From positions 4,951,161 to 5,015,160 of the forward strand of contig JACDOX010000023.1 of the NCBI GenBank assembly GCA_014549065.1: DNA of 64,000 nucleotides, given 5' to 3'. The notes beneath the pieces are model-generated. The model was not told where the DNA came from and did not search any database. It was given only the letters and a program-made list of their open reading frames with translations. Below are positions 34,863 through 48,484 of the stretch, one piece after another. Within the stretch, counting starts at the first letter, position 1, and each line of letters opens with the position of its first letter. The position numbers and the translations under genes are program-made. The DNA is from Cardinalis cardinalis. Taxonomy: Eukaryota; Chordata; Aves; Passeriformes; Cardinalidae.

Positions 34863-37800
34863 TATGCCAGAGAGACAGCACTACCCCGTCTGTGCTCCCT
34901 GGGCCAGGATCCACACATCCTGGCTCCCCTCTGCCTCTTCTAGCTCTTGGCCCAATGTTTTGTCCTCATTTTGCTTGTTCTGTAGCAACAGTTTCTTAGC
35001 AAACACCNTTCTCAGAGTGGTGCTGATATTAATTGATGAGGCTGGTGCTCAGAGTTGTCTTGGCATGGTAAGGCACTATCTAAGTAGAAAAATAAACAGC
35101 CATGTTCACTCTAGTTCCTTTCAGAAAATGGAAAAATAAATCATTGCCTTCCAGATGGAAATGCACAAAACCATCAGTAGAAAAATATCTTAAAGCTCCT
35201 AAGAAAGCTCTGAGAAGGGAGGATGAACAGCCCTAGTTTTCTGGGGATTTTGTTTCCATTAAACAAAGAACTACTGCTTCTCTGATGTCGTGCTTTGAAC
35301 AGAGGAGTTCAGGGCTTCAGATAGGGCATAACATTTTAGGAGTTTAATATCTTTTCAGAAAGAAAATCCCTGTCTGCCGAGGAAAAATTATGATTTGTCT
35401 TGCAAATGATTGGTTTTTCTTTGAAAATGCAGCAATGGGAGATTTTGTCTCATATTTAAATATTTCCTTCATTCCCTTTTACAGACCTGACATAAAATAT
35501 TTTGCTTTTAACAAGCCTATTGCCACTGGCTCAGGCTGTGTGAGGAACACTGTTCTTACTGTCATGCAGGGGACAATTACTTAGGGTTCAGTTTTAACAA
35601 CAGTGAAAGTAACATTTGAGATCAAAAGTTTCTTGAGGAGACATCTACTGGACAGCATTATTGCCAATATTGAGCAATGTGGTTTGGATGCTTTTTCTTT
35701 AAGTATAAGAACTCCTCCAAATTAATTTTATGAGTTTAAAAAATATATTATTTCCTTAAATGTAGCCTAGATTNACTATTTTTATAGTGTATGACATTAA
35801 ATATGAGCAAAGCATTTTAGAATTAGTACATAAATGATCAATAAAAAAGAGCAAACCAAAACCATAACCTGGAATGCAAAGATTTAAGCTTTCTTTGAGA
35901 CTTGTTACATTCATTTTTCCCTTTCATGTCTGAAGTGAAAATGAATTGTTTTAAAAGACCTTGAGGACCCGATACAGTAAGCTTTGAAATCATGGACTGC
36001 ATATTCATTTTAAAGAAACTCGGTAGCAGTTTTATAGGGGTCTTCAAAGCAGACTTTATAAATATTTCATGCTTTGGTTTTCTATGACATTTCTCTAAAT
36101 AATAATGTAGAAGACCCTTTACTCTTCCTTTTTGTTTCAAGGATATAATTTCTTTAGTTTCAAATGTTCTCCCCTAAAAAAGGATGCCATTAATATTTTC
36201 ACGTAGCATTTCCCTGCTAATTTAAAGTTCTCTGACAACTGAAATAAGGCTTGATCTGTAAAACGTGAGCCATTATTTGTTCAGACTCATAGGAAGCTCC
36301 TGATTCAAATTTTGGGAGAAAATGGGAGACAACTCAAACCTAGCACAAGTGGCTGGTCTTCATCATTTTCCAGAAGAGNCTTCCATTGAGGAAAACTGGT
36401 GTGATTTTCAGGATCAGCTGTTTACACAGTGTGGATAATCCAGTGTGGGCACAGGTTAAGAAGTGCCAGACTGAGAAGTGGAAATTGAGACAATAGAGTC
36501 AACACATTGTCAGAAATCAGGTGATTTCAGATTGTGAGATGGCTTATCAGCAAAGACCTGTGCAGCTGTATTTAAGAGTACAAGGTGTGCAGGAATTACA
36601 GAGTTTTTCTGAACAGGTCTCTGAAGGCAAGGTGCGAGGCAATTAACAGGTATCTCCCTTTTACTGCTCTTTCAGAGGCATCAGCATCAAGGCAAAGTAC
36701 AAAGTAGAAGGTGTTGTACATGTCCTGATAAAAGTTCAGAATAATTTTGTGATGTAAAATGAAAGAAATTGTTAGAATAAATGTTATGGAAATTGCCCTT
36801 TGTTACATTATTTGACTATAATTAAAAGAGAAGCCAAGTGCTGATAGCTTAGCAGAGAAAATATTTTCATACTTATCTAATCTGTGGTTTTAAGTAGGGA
36901 CAGACAAACTCATTTTGCCTAGTTTCAAACCCACTTGAACACTATTCAGCAAAGCACTTATGGTCATATTTTCAAAGCTTGAGATCTTTTCTTTCCCCCA
37001 CAATGGTATCACTGCTGATATTCCTTCAGTGAGAAAGTTCACATGATTTTATAAATGAATTTCAGGAGCGTCTGAGTCTAAAAGCTCTATGAAAGTCTGA
37101 ATTATAACTGTCTGGCTGTCTCCTTTCATCCCTCAGCCTGTCCTTTCCTCTCCTTAAAGCAATTGGCATACAGGTTGTTAGCAAGTTGTCTATCCAGCAC
37201 AAAAATTGCATGGAGTGAACAGAATATAGACTGCTCCTGGATTTCCCATTGGGTCCCTGTCTAGCCAATTTTATCAGGCAAATCTGTGTGCTCAGCTTAG
37301 GTTTCTTGGTACCTTTTTTGTTACAAGATGAAGCTAAGATTGGTTGGATGTCTGAGAATCTGCAGGGTTTTGATACAGAATGGGAAAGACAAAACACCCT
37401 CAAATGCTTTCCCTGTTGGGCTGAAAATGAACTTCAGCATGCAAACCTGCTTTGTTTTAACTGACTTTATTAGACCAAATGCAGTGGCCAGCAAAAAAAG
37501 CCCAAAAGCTGTGAAAGCACTAATTAGTTCTAACATCTGGTAAGAATGACCTCAAATGGATGAAGGTGCTATTTGTACCAGCACTTTTGTAAGCGTGAAC
37601 TGGGGACCAGAATGGGTTTTGGCCGCAAAACAGAGGCAAGAGGTGTGATGAGGGACAGTATCTACTTATTATTATGAGGTGGAAGACAGGATTAATAGGG
37701 TCAAAATACAGGTTGTTCCATATCACTTGTCAGCTTTGAAGAGTTAGTACATAACCTGTTTTTATTTTTGACTCCTCTTTAAGCATATATGCCAACACAG

Positions 37801-40800
37801 AGTGCAGGTGGAAAGGGGAAAAAAGTAAAAATAACTCTCTTCAGCACTTTGAGGGATGCTCTAAGGCTGTTCTGTACTGTTTCATGCTTGCAAATTGCTT
37901 TAGAGCTGCTACTGGTATAAATACACTACTGTGATACTGTGAGCTGACAGACAAAAGCAAGCACTGCTTTCTAGTCATTTGTCCTTCTTAGCTCAAACAA
38001 GACAGAAAATTAGAGTGAAAGAAGGCCAATCAGAAGACAAAGATGTGAAAAACTGTTGCATGACTGCACAGTGAGAGCAGATGGCTGCATGAACTGTCTC
38101 TCCGTACACATGAGCACATGGATAATGAAATAAGATCCACACTCATCATCTCTCTGCAATGTCCACTGTGTCACACCGAGCCTGTGACCAAGTATTAAAG
38201 ATCAAATAGACACCTTTTGTCAGAATGATGATTAACACACGGGCTTTGCTCAGTCCTCTTCCTCCTACACGTAGCTTTGGAAATCTATCATGATTTGTCC
38301 AAAAATGAATTGTCTGTTGATGACCCATGTTAGCTGTAAGTCAGGAGTGCTGAAGGGGTTGGCACATACAGATTTCTGTGGGAAGAGTTCTGTGCAATCT
38401 CTGTCATCCAAACCAGCACTGGAGACTTTTTGGCTGTTCTCTCATACCTTCTGTTACAACTTTATGTCTGCTCCTACTGCACTGTTTTCCCTGGAGTCTA
38501 AGGCAGCTGTAGCTACTTCTACCACACTTTGATTTCATCCTCTGTTCACATTCTTTCACTCACATAAAAACAACTACTTCATCTCTAACCCAAAGTAAAA
38601 TGGAAGTGAATTACTAGAACAGAGAAGTATTCTGGCATTCTTGGTTCTGGGAAATTGCTTTACAGCCGCTTGTTCTTGGCTGAGACAGAACTGAGACAAG
38701 AAATGGGAAACAATGATGGGACTATGAAGGATTTAATGAACTGTTTAGCCAATACCCAATTCTCACAAACATTTCCTCATCTGACAGTATTTTTCTGCCC
38801 TATTACTTGAGTTTGTACTGCTACTGTGTATCTTTCCCTGGAGCACTGTGGTGCTTCCAGGCCTGGTTTCACATTATTAAGCAGTGAGTCTTTCCATCTC
38901 TGTGCCTTTAAAGTACAACNAGCAGTGCTGGCCATCTCAAAGATCAGATGGCCAATGGCTGAAGTTGCAAGGTGTTTAGGTGTTTCCTTCATCCAGGAAC
39001 TTCAGGCTGCCACCTTTAGAAGTTTTATGTCAGAAGTCTTTTAAGCAAAGTATTGGGCTGTAAGGGTGGCGTACAAGTCGCTGACTTTGCTGTACATGAA
39101 TAGTGATACAATTCTGAGTGGGCACCTCAGCTCTTAACAATATGTGTTGTGTTGAAATTAAATATGAGAAGATATTCCCTAAATCTCATGTCTGCTTTAT
39201 CTAAACCAAGTCCCTGTTTAGGACTCTGATAGGACCAGGGAATTTTAAAGCCATGTTCCTTTATTCCTCCAGGCAAGTGAATATCAGTGTCTTCCATGTG
39301 TAGTGAAACAGCTTTAACAGAGTGTCCCCAGCATCCCAGCTTGCTTTATGGACCACTGGTCAGCACAAAGCTGTGGAAATGAAAATGTATAGGCTCAAGT
39401 CACTGCAAGCAGATGGAAGATGTGAGGTCCCATCTTTCATACACCAAACTGACTTCTCTACTTAGGTGTTTATCTCCCCTCATGACTACATATTGGAGTA
39501 CAACAAATCCTTGAGCCCCTAAAATCTTCAGAACTGAAGTGGATTTTCCCCTTTTTAAAAATGTCATTGTTATGCAATCCGTGTCCTCCCACACTTTCTT
39601 TCTGGGTAGCTTTTAAAACCAGAACAGGAATCACATCACATACTTTCTCCTTCCTAAGAGGGTATTGCCTGGAGCAAACCCAAAATCCTCTGATTGAGGG
39701 AAAAACAGGTTAACAGGAAAAGTGGATGCATAATGCTGGAATGAAAGTTTTCAGCTCAATTTAGCATTCCCTCCAGGGTTTATAGAGACAAGTTGTTTGA
39801 GATCTCCGGCACCCGTGTGAGTTACATGGTTTATTCTTTATAGGTGGAAATGAAGTATGACTCTACAACATACTCTGCAATGGAGTATTTAAATAATGAA
39901 GAGNTAAGTGTGCAAATACCTGTATTTAATTATGTATGTTATTGCACACACACACAAAAACTCACTAGCTGAGCTAAGGTTGCTAAACTGCATATTCCTC
40001 CACAGCAAAACAGAAAAAGCAATTAAATTGTTTAGCAATCTATTCCACCCACCAACTCTTCCCTTCCACCATCCACAGCCCACATATTTCTCTCTTTTTC
40101 CTGAGCCATCCATCCTTGCAGTGTTCATCAGCTATAGGTGCACTTCTGGGTGAATGTTGCTGCAGGGAGGTTATTTCTGTGAATTACAGGGAGCTTGGCT
40201 GTGTGTCCGGCTTTGAAGGGAAAGTGAGGTAGAGGAACAACTGGGAATGATCAAAGGTAAGCTTTTCTGTAACGTGCAGGGAAGCATAAGTGTGTGGGAA
40301 GACAGAGGAAGAACTGAGGAGCTGTAATGCTGCTATTGGTCCTTAGTAGAGAGCAATCCACTTAATCCTGTGTGGTGATGAACCAGACTTGTGGGAGCTG
40401 CAGGGCTGCTCCTTGCTGCTCAAGGGTGGAAGCAGTGGATGAGGAGACCCTGTNTCCCTAAGACATCAGTGCCATGCTTGGAGGCATTGAGCTCATCCTT
40501 GCTGATCCTTGCTCCAGTGTGACAGACAGTGAGGACAATCCCTGGGTAGAGTCCCTGAGAAGCAAGGGCAGTCCTGACCCCGCTTAGCAGAAGGCCCTGC
40601 TTCACTCTGCCGTGGCTGGGCTGAGCCAAGCAAGTGCCCAGGCTACTGGGGCTGGCTCATTTCTGGCACAGTCAGCCTTTGAGGAAGGGGGTGAATTGCA
40701 ACTACAGAAAAGAATCTGTTCCCAAACCTCTTGGTATTCATTTTTACTTGGCTGGGGAGTTGTGAAGGAGCCCTTGGTGTGACTTGTTACAGCTCATCCC

Positions 40801-42879
40801 CCTGTGGTTTTCCGTGTGTGCNCATTGCCACAGCACATGTCTGAGCCTGGAGACAAAGGGTTTCCTTCCCCACAGCTGCATTGTAGCTTCAACAGCCGTT
40901 CAAGCTTAGAGGAGAGATTCAGTTGCTTAAACTCTGTCTTTTTCTGCTGTTTGGGACACCCATGTTTATTCGAGACATTTCCTTGGAGCCAGCTGGCATG
41001 AGGAGGGACCAACCCTTCTGGAGCAGCAGTGGCCACCAGATGGAACACCTCACAACATCTCCTGTGGTGTGTGCTGCCGGCATTACAAAAATTAATAGAG
41101 CACCTACAGATCATCCCAGCAGAAAATCCAATATAAGCCTAAGAAGAACTGTGGAAAGTTTTCTCTAACTGTTCAGAACTGTTTTAGGACTCTTGTTTGT
41201 TTTGACTGAGGCAGTTCAACATATCCAAGCTGGAAAGATTAGGTGTGGACATGGGTGATGTTCCTGTGAGTGCTATACATCATNACTTTGTGTAAAGTCC
41301 TTGCTTAAAACTCCTCTAATAATTTTGGCCATGACTGAGTTTTTGATCTCCTCTCTTCTCTTTTTTTTTTTGGTTGTCGCATTTGTATTTTGTTGCAAGA
41401 GTTCCCTTACTCCTTGAGTACACCATCGGCAAGCATGGACAATCTTTGTCAGTCAAGTTATATGAGTGGATTCCTCAGACTAACTAAAGGAACTAAAATT
41501 AACCAGGTTTTTCTCCAGTAGAAACCTTGTAGAAAGAGTCTTCAACATGAGAACAGAAATTTGGAAACAAGTTTTATTGAAAGAAACTGGATGGGGAAGA
41601 AAAAAAGTTTAATTTGTTTAAATTCAGTCTTAAACAAAGCCAACTATCAGACTGCTCTAGGAAGTAAGTGGGAAATCTCAGCTTCTTATTGGACGTGTGA
41701 CACTCTTCAGTGGCATCCACAACATGGGAGGAAGGGACAGCTGTAGTGGAATGTGGCAGAATTTGTCCTAGACTAGTTAAAACTTCCACAGGGCCTCATG
41801 CAAGTCTTATGGAAGCATGAAGCCTCCATCCATTGCCCATGATTCTCTGGTGAATAAGCTCAGAAAAATAATTTTCTTGAAAACAATCTTGGATTTTTCC
41901 TCTTTCTTTTCAGCCAGATCAGTCCCCTGACCCAGCTCAAGATGCAACCTCTGCCTGCCAGCAGAGGCAGTTGTAGAAGCACAAAGACAAGCAGCTGAAA
42001 TCAGGCTGCCTGAAATTGGCCACCGGGACTGCCAGTGCATGAGTAGGTGACAAGGGGGAGATGGGCAAAATGCATATGTGAGAGTGGCCTTGTAGGTCAA
42101 GAGAGAAACTTGCTTTACAGAAATGTTAGTCCAGCACCTTTTGCTAAAATATTCACTAAAAATATGTGTTTGTCATGTTGGAATGTGCTAATGGCTGCAA
42201 TCAAGTTGTCTGTCATCTGCAGGCAGTTGCTGACCTCATTAAGGCAAATGGGTTTGCAGCCACGTATCACTGGTGTTGCATGGAGAAAGTTTTCCTTATG
42301 AAGAAAGATAAAGACAGTGAAAGGTTTCACCTAAGGAATTAGGCTTCAGGGGAAGCCAATCAACTTGAATTCATGCAGGCAGGCCAAAGCATTTTTTCAT
42401 TGCAAATATGAGGACCTGGGTGCTGAGCAGATGGTGGGAGGTAAGAGAAGCAGGGTGAGGTGGTCCTGGGAGAAATCCAAGAGAGATTTTACCAAAGCCT
42501 GAGAGACAGGCTTGAATTCCTAACTGGGGAAGTTCCTTTTCTCCACATTTTTTCAGAGAAACAAGAATATCTAGGTATAATTGGTAAACAAATTGGATTA
42601 TATATAAAGAAACATCTTCCTCGTAGGCCAAGTGTTTTTCTCCTAATTTCTGTAGGTGAATTAGCAAGATCACAGGTACCAGTTAAGGCCATCATTTAAG
42701 AAAAAGCAAGGTAAGGCATAGATGTGCAAAACAAGGGCTTTGAATATTACAAGATGCCTCTTCTTTCCATTGTACAACAGCAAAGTTGTCTTATCATAAT
42801 GATGGAACTTGACAAAGATAAACTGATCATATGTTTTAATCGGTTCTAGAATTTTGAGGAAAAAAACTCAGACAAGATA
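34863..42879. other. non-coding single-copy sequence, no gene recognised
   Basis: Eight kilobases without a recognisable gene or repeat family. The longest frames are 122 codons or fewer. A minus frame at 35838-36140 (100 codons) is Lys-rich but featureless. A T12 run lies at about 41361-41372, and an imperfect CTCF-like word (CCACCAGATGG) at 41033-41043. The block 40370-40680 is richer in G+C but not otherwise distinctive. Confidence 0.5.
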
Positions 42880-43150
42880 CCCAAGGTTTAAAAAACAATC
42901 AGCCCCTGATCACGCGCAGTAAACATCTTTTACCAAAAATGTCACAGTGATTTTTTACAATGTTGATATGCAGCAGGCAGGCTGACACAGGAGAACTTTG
43001 CAACAATTACCAACAGGCCTATGATATTTGATGTGAGATGTATTGCCTCTGTAGGTTTTAATTTGATGCCATCAGCTGTAGAGAAGTCACGAGACGGCAG
43101 TGTGATTAAATGGAAGTGAAAGAAGATTAATCACATTTTCATAGATTTTT
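42880..43150. promoter_or_regulatory. candidate conserved non-coding element
   Basis: Repeat-free, compositionally complex stretch with CCTGATCACGCGCAGTAAAC, TTTTTTACAATGTTGATATG, CTGACACAGGAGAACTTTG, TTTTAATTTGATGCC and AGATTAATCACATTTTC. Several are good approximations of Sox, Meis/TGIF and paired-type homeodomain sites, with two retained CpGs. Enhancer function is inference from sequence texture. Confidence 0.22.
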
Positions 43151-43371
43151 TTGTTTTGGAAACATAAACATCTTTGTGCCATGCAAGAACAGAAGTCACT
43201 ATCACCCTAGGATCTGATTGATTTCAGCAGGACTATGTGCATAAAACAGAGGACTTCATTGCACCTTTTAAGAGAAATGGAACCAAGAAACAAGAAAGGT
43301 ACTTTCAGCCAGCCTCATCTCTCTGTTGAACAGTCTGGTGTTTTAGTTAGTGGCACAAGTACAGTTTGGAG

Positions 43372-43410
43372 CTCTTCTAATAGCTAAGCTAAGCTTAGCT
43401 ATTAGAAGAG
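43372..43410. repeat. 39-bp near-perfect palindrome (19-bp arms, 1-base spacer)
   Basis: Bases 43372-43390 (CTCTTCTAATAGCTAAGCT) are the exact reverse complement of 43392-43410, with a single A between the arms. Arms of this length with no mismatch are unlikely in random sequence of this size, and the arms are not simple repeat. A CCAAAAAAACCCCAACA tract follows directly. Possible origins are a foldback duplication, a small inverted-repeat transposon remnant or an assembly hairpin artefact. Confidence 0.92.
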
Positions 43411-44830
43411 GTCCAAAAAAACCCCAACACTGTAAATCACATAAGAATAGTAGCTCCTTCTGGCTTTACTTATATAGTGGAAGGACTGACCTCACAGTGA
43501 GTTGATATTTGTGTTATTACTGTTGTTCTTGTTGTTTCTCACTCCATTGTGGCTACCAGCACTAGCCATGAGGGAAGGCTGCTGAACTGACTCTGTACAA
43601 ACAGCACAAAAGTCCACAGTCCAAGGGTGAGAGAATGGACCGCAGGTGGGGTAAGAAGAAGATTTGGGGCTGGTGTCCAAAGAGAATGGATCCGTATTGG
43701 TCAGAGAGAGAAAGGGGAGTGCAGAGCTCTGTTTGAGTACCTCACCCTGCATCGCACTGCATGCTAGAAGGGAAAAGAAGCTCTGTAAGTCATCACAGCA
43801 CATTCTCCAGGAGCTGTAGTGCTTGGAGGGGCACCAGGTACCACTCCTCATAAATGCAGCTCCTCAAGGATCAGGGATTCTCCATGTTATTTTTGAGTTC
43901 TTCTTTCTTCCTTGTTTCGTGAAATAATGTGCAATTTGTCTGTGACTGAATTGCAGTAATCCTCGCTCTGGTTTCAGGAACAAAAAGCTAAAAAGACTCT
44001 TTTTTTTTTCAGCTGTTGTGTGTTTTGAACATGGGGACTGGCAAAGGCAGAACAATGCCCCATGTGTACACACACGTTCNTATGTACACACACAGCCAGT
44101 TGCTGTGGCACCAAGAAACTGGAGAGTGGAATTAGAAAGACAGGTTGATGTGCTGGGGAAGATCAATGAATATGAGAGGTTCACTGATGACAGATGGCTG
44201 GTTTCATACTCTGAAGGAGTGACAGAGGAGGAGGAGAACCAGCTGTGAGCAAGTTGCAGGATGAGTGCATTGGAAGCACAGCCTTGTGCTGGAGAAGCAG
44301 CCCTGTTCCAGCAGGAGCAGGAGGATATAAAGGACGGCGTCTTGGTAACTGAAAAGTGGTAGTAAAGGAGGGAATAAGTGTAATAAAGAGAGGGGGCTTG
44401 TGCCAGTGCCTAGAACATTTCCCAGAGTTTTAATGATTCAGAAGACATGGTCTCACAAAAGGATGAAATGGGCATGGGGAAATCTGCAGCACAATTAGAT
44501 CAGAGAAGAGTTGATGGCAGAGTTGATGTTGCAGACAGTTGTTTAAAGCACCAAATCCTCACACAAATGCACACAACCGAAATGCTTCTAGGAGAAGGGA
44601 TAGGGAATTTTTAGTGAGTGGATTATGGCAGATAAAAAAGCTATAAAACAATTCTAGCATAATGGATGGTGATTTCTATAAATTATGTAGAGGGAAGNCA
44701 TACAGGTATTTGTAAAAAGAAAGCCTTGCACACCCTGCCTGGCCCATGGAAGAATAAAGCAGCATAAAGGTATTTTCCAGTATGTAAGTGGCTCATTTTA
44801 GCACAGTAAAATTAAGAGATTAGATTGATT
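43411..44830. other. non-coding sequence, no gene recognised
   Basis: A 119-codon minus frame (43492-43851) ends in an Asn-rich run that is only the complement of a GTT repeat. A 106-codon minus frame (43864-44184) and a plus frame (44018-44248) show no domain. There is a T9 run at about 44001. Confidence 0.5.
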
Positions 44831-44843
44831 GGGGGGGGGGGGG
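44831..44843 (+). repeat. G13 homopolymer
   Basis: Thirteen consecutive G residues between GATT and ATCAGG. Long G homopolymers are rare in vertebrate DNA and prone to length error and instability. Confidence 0.9.
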
Positions 44844-45109
44844 ATCAGGAGAATGAGAAATGTGAGACTTTGACATGTTGTAAATAACAAAACAGAGACA
44901 GCAAAATGGCAAAGGAGAGATGGCCTGCATTATTCTGCACCCTATGGGAGCAAACAGATTGTCCACTAATAAGGAAATGATCTAGCCATTTTTTTAGATT
45001 AGTGGTGTGGGAGGAGAAGAATTTAAAGGAGGGAATGCATGGATCTCTCAGTAATGTATCCGCTGGTTGTCGTTGCAGGAGATAATGAGAATGTAAAGCA
45101 AAGGTGGGA
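44844..45109. other. possible 5' part of the LINE that follows, otherwise unrecognised
   Basis: Purine-rich sequence leading into the endonuclease-coding LINE fragment. No independent feature was seen. Confidence 0.35.
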
Positions 45110-45920
45110 GGAGAAAATAGCTTCTATACAAATGCTGTGAGCATATTAATAAGGTCAGCAATTGAAAACATGTATTTCCAAGGCTAAGTGTGATATTCCT
45201 GGAATGTGTGAGCTAGAATGGACTGAAAACAGAGTAGGGAGACTCAAGGTTTACTAAGGGGTCAGGCTGTGTTCTTCAATCACAGCAGAGACAGCAGTGT
45301 ATACCCACGTCCAGAGCAGGAAACACTATAAATGTTTTGTCTGTCAGAGCAGAGACTGTTTGGGCAGAAGCTGAGGAAGGACAATGAATGCAATCATGCT
45401 ATTCCTGGATGTTGCTACAGACCCCCAGGGCGAGCAAAGAAAGTAGGTTGGGAAATGTTTTTACAGATAAGAGAAGTCTGTAAAACAGCTAGAACATTGA
45501 TCATGAGGGATTTTAATTACTCAGCTATTGATTGGGACAGCCACGATGCAGAAGTGAAGTGGGGGAATGGGTTTCCAGAAGTAATGCAAGATTGCCATCT
45601 CACATGGCCAGCTGAACAGCCAAGCTTGTGTAGTCTGAGCCTACACGGTCCTAATTCTAGGAAACGTGCCAAGTTCGATCAATGAAGTTGAAGTTGGGGA
45701 GTAGTTAGGATCCAGTGACATGGTCTATCACTAGGNAAAAAAAAATGTGCAAGAAGAGACAACACAAGCACGTAAGACACAGGAAGGAATTCAAGCAAAT
45801 GAAAGTTGTGCTAATGAAAATTGACTGGAATATTGTAATGTGTTGGAAATGTGATAGGGGATATTTCTTGAAAGAGACTATAAAGCTGGAAGGGAAGGGA
45901 ATGGAGCAGTAATTGAAATT
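45110..45920 (+). mobile_element. CR1-type LINE fragment, endonuclease domain
   Basis: The fragment opens with AGCTTCTATACAAATGCTGT GAGCATATTAATAAGGT, matching the start of the CR1 apurinic-like endonuclease ('YTNARSI.NK'). A 117-codon open frame (45332-45685) then shows PGCCYRPPGRAKK (family: 'VCYRPP.Q') and, about 45 residues on, LIMRDFNYSAIDWDSHD, the counterpart of 'L.GDFN.P.IDW'. The family Gly before DFN is replaced by Arg. Known function in the family: nicking of target DNA to prime reverse transcription. Downstream to about 45920 the reading becomes Lys-rich and decays (stop at about 45683, frame changes, N at 45736). It is inactive. Confidence 0.75.
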
Positions 45921-48484
45921 CATCCTAGTTCAGCCTAGTGAGGGAATACAGCAGCAGAGGCTAATAGTTGCAATGATCCTTGGCTAATGGAGAGTTCAGT
46001 GGGGGTCAGGAACACCTGCATATTTTAGAACAGCCCTGACACTGCTCTAAATTATGAGGCTGTCTGGCTGTCCCTGGCAGCTATATTAATGCCTTTACAC
46101 CTTGGTCCTCTCAGGTATGTCAGTATATCAGTTGGTGCTCCATTTCTAAAACTCAGCCTTGAGTTTCCTATGGCATGAGCACTCTGAAGAAATGCGTCGC
46201 TGTGGCAAAAGTAGAAACACTACAGAAAACTAATTCTTATCCCAAAAGGCAAGAATGAAGAAGGATTTGATCAGGCTAGGAAGCAATGGCATTAAGAATG
46301 TGATGAGCTGTTTCTTCTCTTCTAGCAGCACTAGATGAGGGGAAAATATCTTACTTGAAAAGTACTAAACCCCACTAAATATCACAGGTGATATGACAAG
46401 TCCCTAGGATGGAAAAGTGTAAACTTTTTGTCAGTTAAAGGAAGTTATTTGACAGTAACTGATTGCCATGAAGCCTTCTAGGGGACTGTGGAAATTAATG
46501 TATATATAAACATGAAAAATGTTGAAAAACAGCGTGGTAACTAAAATATGAGCACATGACCTGGCGTGGAATTTCTAGAGGATGAGCCGTCAGGTGTGAA
46601 GTGCATCACTCACCTCAGATTAAAGCAAGAGAGGCAAGCAGAAGAGCAGACCAGGACATGGCATTGCCTGCAAAACTCACAATGTGTTGTGCAAGTGATC
46701 TGCATGCAGCAGAGAAGGGCAGATGATGTGGGATATGGCAGCAGGAAGCACCTGGAAAAGGCAGCCACTGACCCAGGTAGGTGACCATACATGTAGGAGG
46801 TGGGATGAGCCCATCCAGCTTTATTTCTCAAACTATTTCATTCTATGGAGTTGACTGAGTGTCCAGGGGGTTCTTTCTCAGCTGCAGGGTGTGCAGGGTA
46901 GAGCTCTCCCTCTGATTCACTCCCTCTGGCTCCACTTACAGCTGATGGAGAGCAGCAGTCATACTCAGGGCTTGAGTAACATGTACAAAAAATTCCTGCA
47001 TCTCTCCAGCAGCCATAAGGCAGTATGGATGGTGAGCTCAGATGTAGAAGCCTGGATTGAAGGCATCTATAAGGGGCCAGATGAAGTTTACACGCAGCTT
47101 GCAATGTCAGAGCAACAAGTCCCTGATTACATTAGGCAAAGCAGGGACTCAGACTGTCTCCTGCTTCCTTCATTACTGCCATATTCACTGGGCTTCTGGC
47201 TGTCTGGGCTTGTCCCTTGAAATCTGTTTCAGTACCTATCGATAAAGAGTGTCAGTGTTGATGAAAGGCATTGCTTCAACTAGATCATTCAATTGAGTGT
47301 TTTCTGGTGAATTCTGGTAAGAATGCTTAAGGTTTTGTTTTCTTTGGTCACTCATTGGTCAATATTAAGGAACATCTAGCAAATGAGACAGTATACTAAA
47401 ATATGCATATATATGAACAAAAATTATGAAATTTTCCATTGCTTTCTAAGCAAGTATTGTGCCCCATGATTTTTGAAGGTGCACAAGTGGCTGATGGTGT
47501 ATCTTGGTCTACACAGATAAAACCCTACTCACCTAAGTGATTCCTAATCTAGAAATCAAGTCAAAGGCTATTTCCCAAATTCACAAGAAATAACAGAATA
47601 AGAGAATCCAAAAATACAGCATGGAAAGTCTCTTCACACATAAGCAGTACTGGCTTGAGCAGCTGCCCTTTTCTATGAATACTGAAAGACACATCAGTGT
47701 ATAATGTTATACACAGAGGAGTTATATTTAGGGTACTCCCTCATGCTTTGGAATACATGTTTAGATCTCATCAGCCTTCAGCAGCATGTGTGGTTACAAA
47801 GATTAGCATCTACAACTTTGGTGTGAATATTTTGTAAATAGCCTTTGTTCTGATGTATTTGGCACTCCAGTCCTAGCACACCAACAGAATCTGATGGCTG
47901 AATATCAGAGCACAGCTCAGCCTGTGTATATCTATGTGTCCCTATCTCTACTTGTGTGCTGAGTTTTACCCACTCTTTCCACTTATATGAAGAGATGGGG
48001 AGGTAGGAAAAGACCAGCAATGAGGAAATACAGGGCAAAGACCAGAACNCAAAGTAAAAAAAGACTGTAAAGCCTAGAAATAGAGTTTATTGTAAGAGAC
48101 CAAGAATACTGTCCTGAGGCAATGCCCACAGACTACAGGAGCCTGGCAGAGAGTTTTCATCATGGAAGCCCATATTTGTATGTTTTCATCATTTATTTTC
48201 ATTTCTTTTGTTCCTGGCAAGCTGCTTTCTGTTGAGGAGTGTAAATCCATGGTCAGCTTGAGATAAGATTAAAATTTTGATATTAACATTGATAGATTTT
48301 TTTAGAAGGAAGCAAAGACGGAGAGATCTGTGATGTAGCTCCAAAAGGGAAGCAAGCGAAGAAAATTGCTTTTCCTCCAAGACCAATGATTAATGGACAA
48401 ATATGTAACAAATATGTGAGAAGTGCTGCATGTGAGATCTTATAAAGAGGTTCTGAGCATGACTGCAAAATGAGAAAATAAACA
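45921..48484. other. mostly unrecognised sequence between two LINE pieces
   Basis: Frames up to 109 codons (46891-47220) lack motifs. Pieces may derive from the same LINE, but I cannot show it. ATATATA patches lie at about 46500 and 47410. Confidence 0.45.

Noticed and set aside
34448..34918. 156-codon minus-strand open frame
   Set aside because: Contains an ambiguous base, lies in a GC-rich patch where both strands stay open, and has no motif.
41033..41043. CTCF-like word CCACCAGATGG
   Set aside because: A key position differs from the usual core and matches of this length are expected by chance; not enough for a site call.
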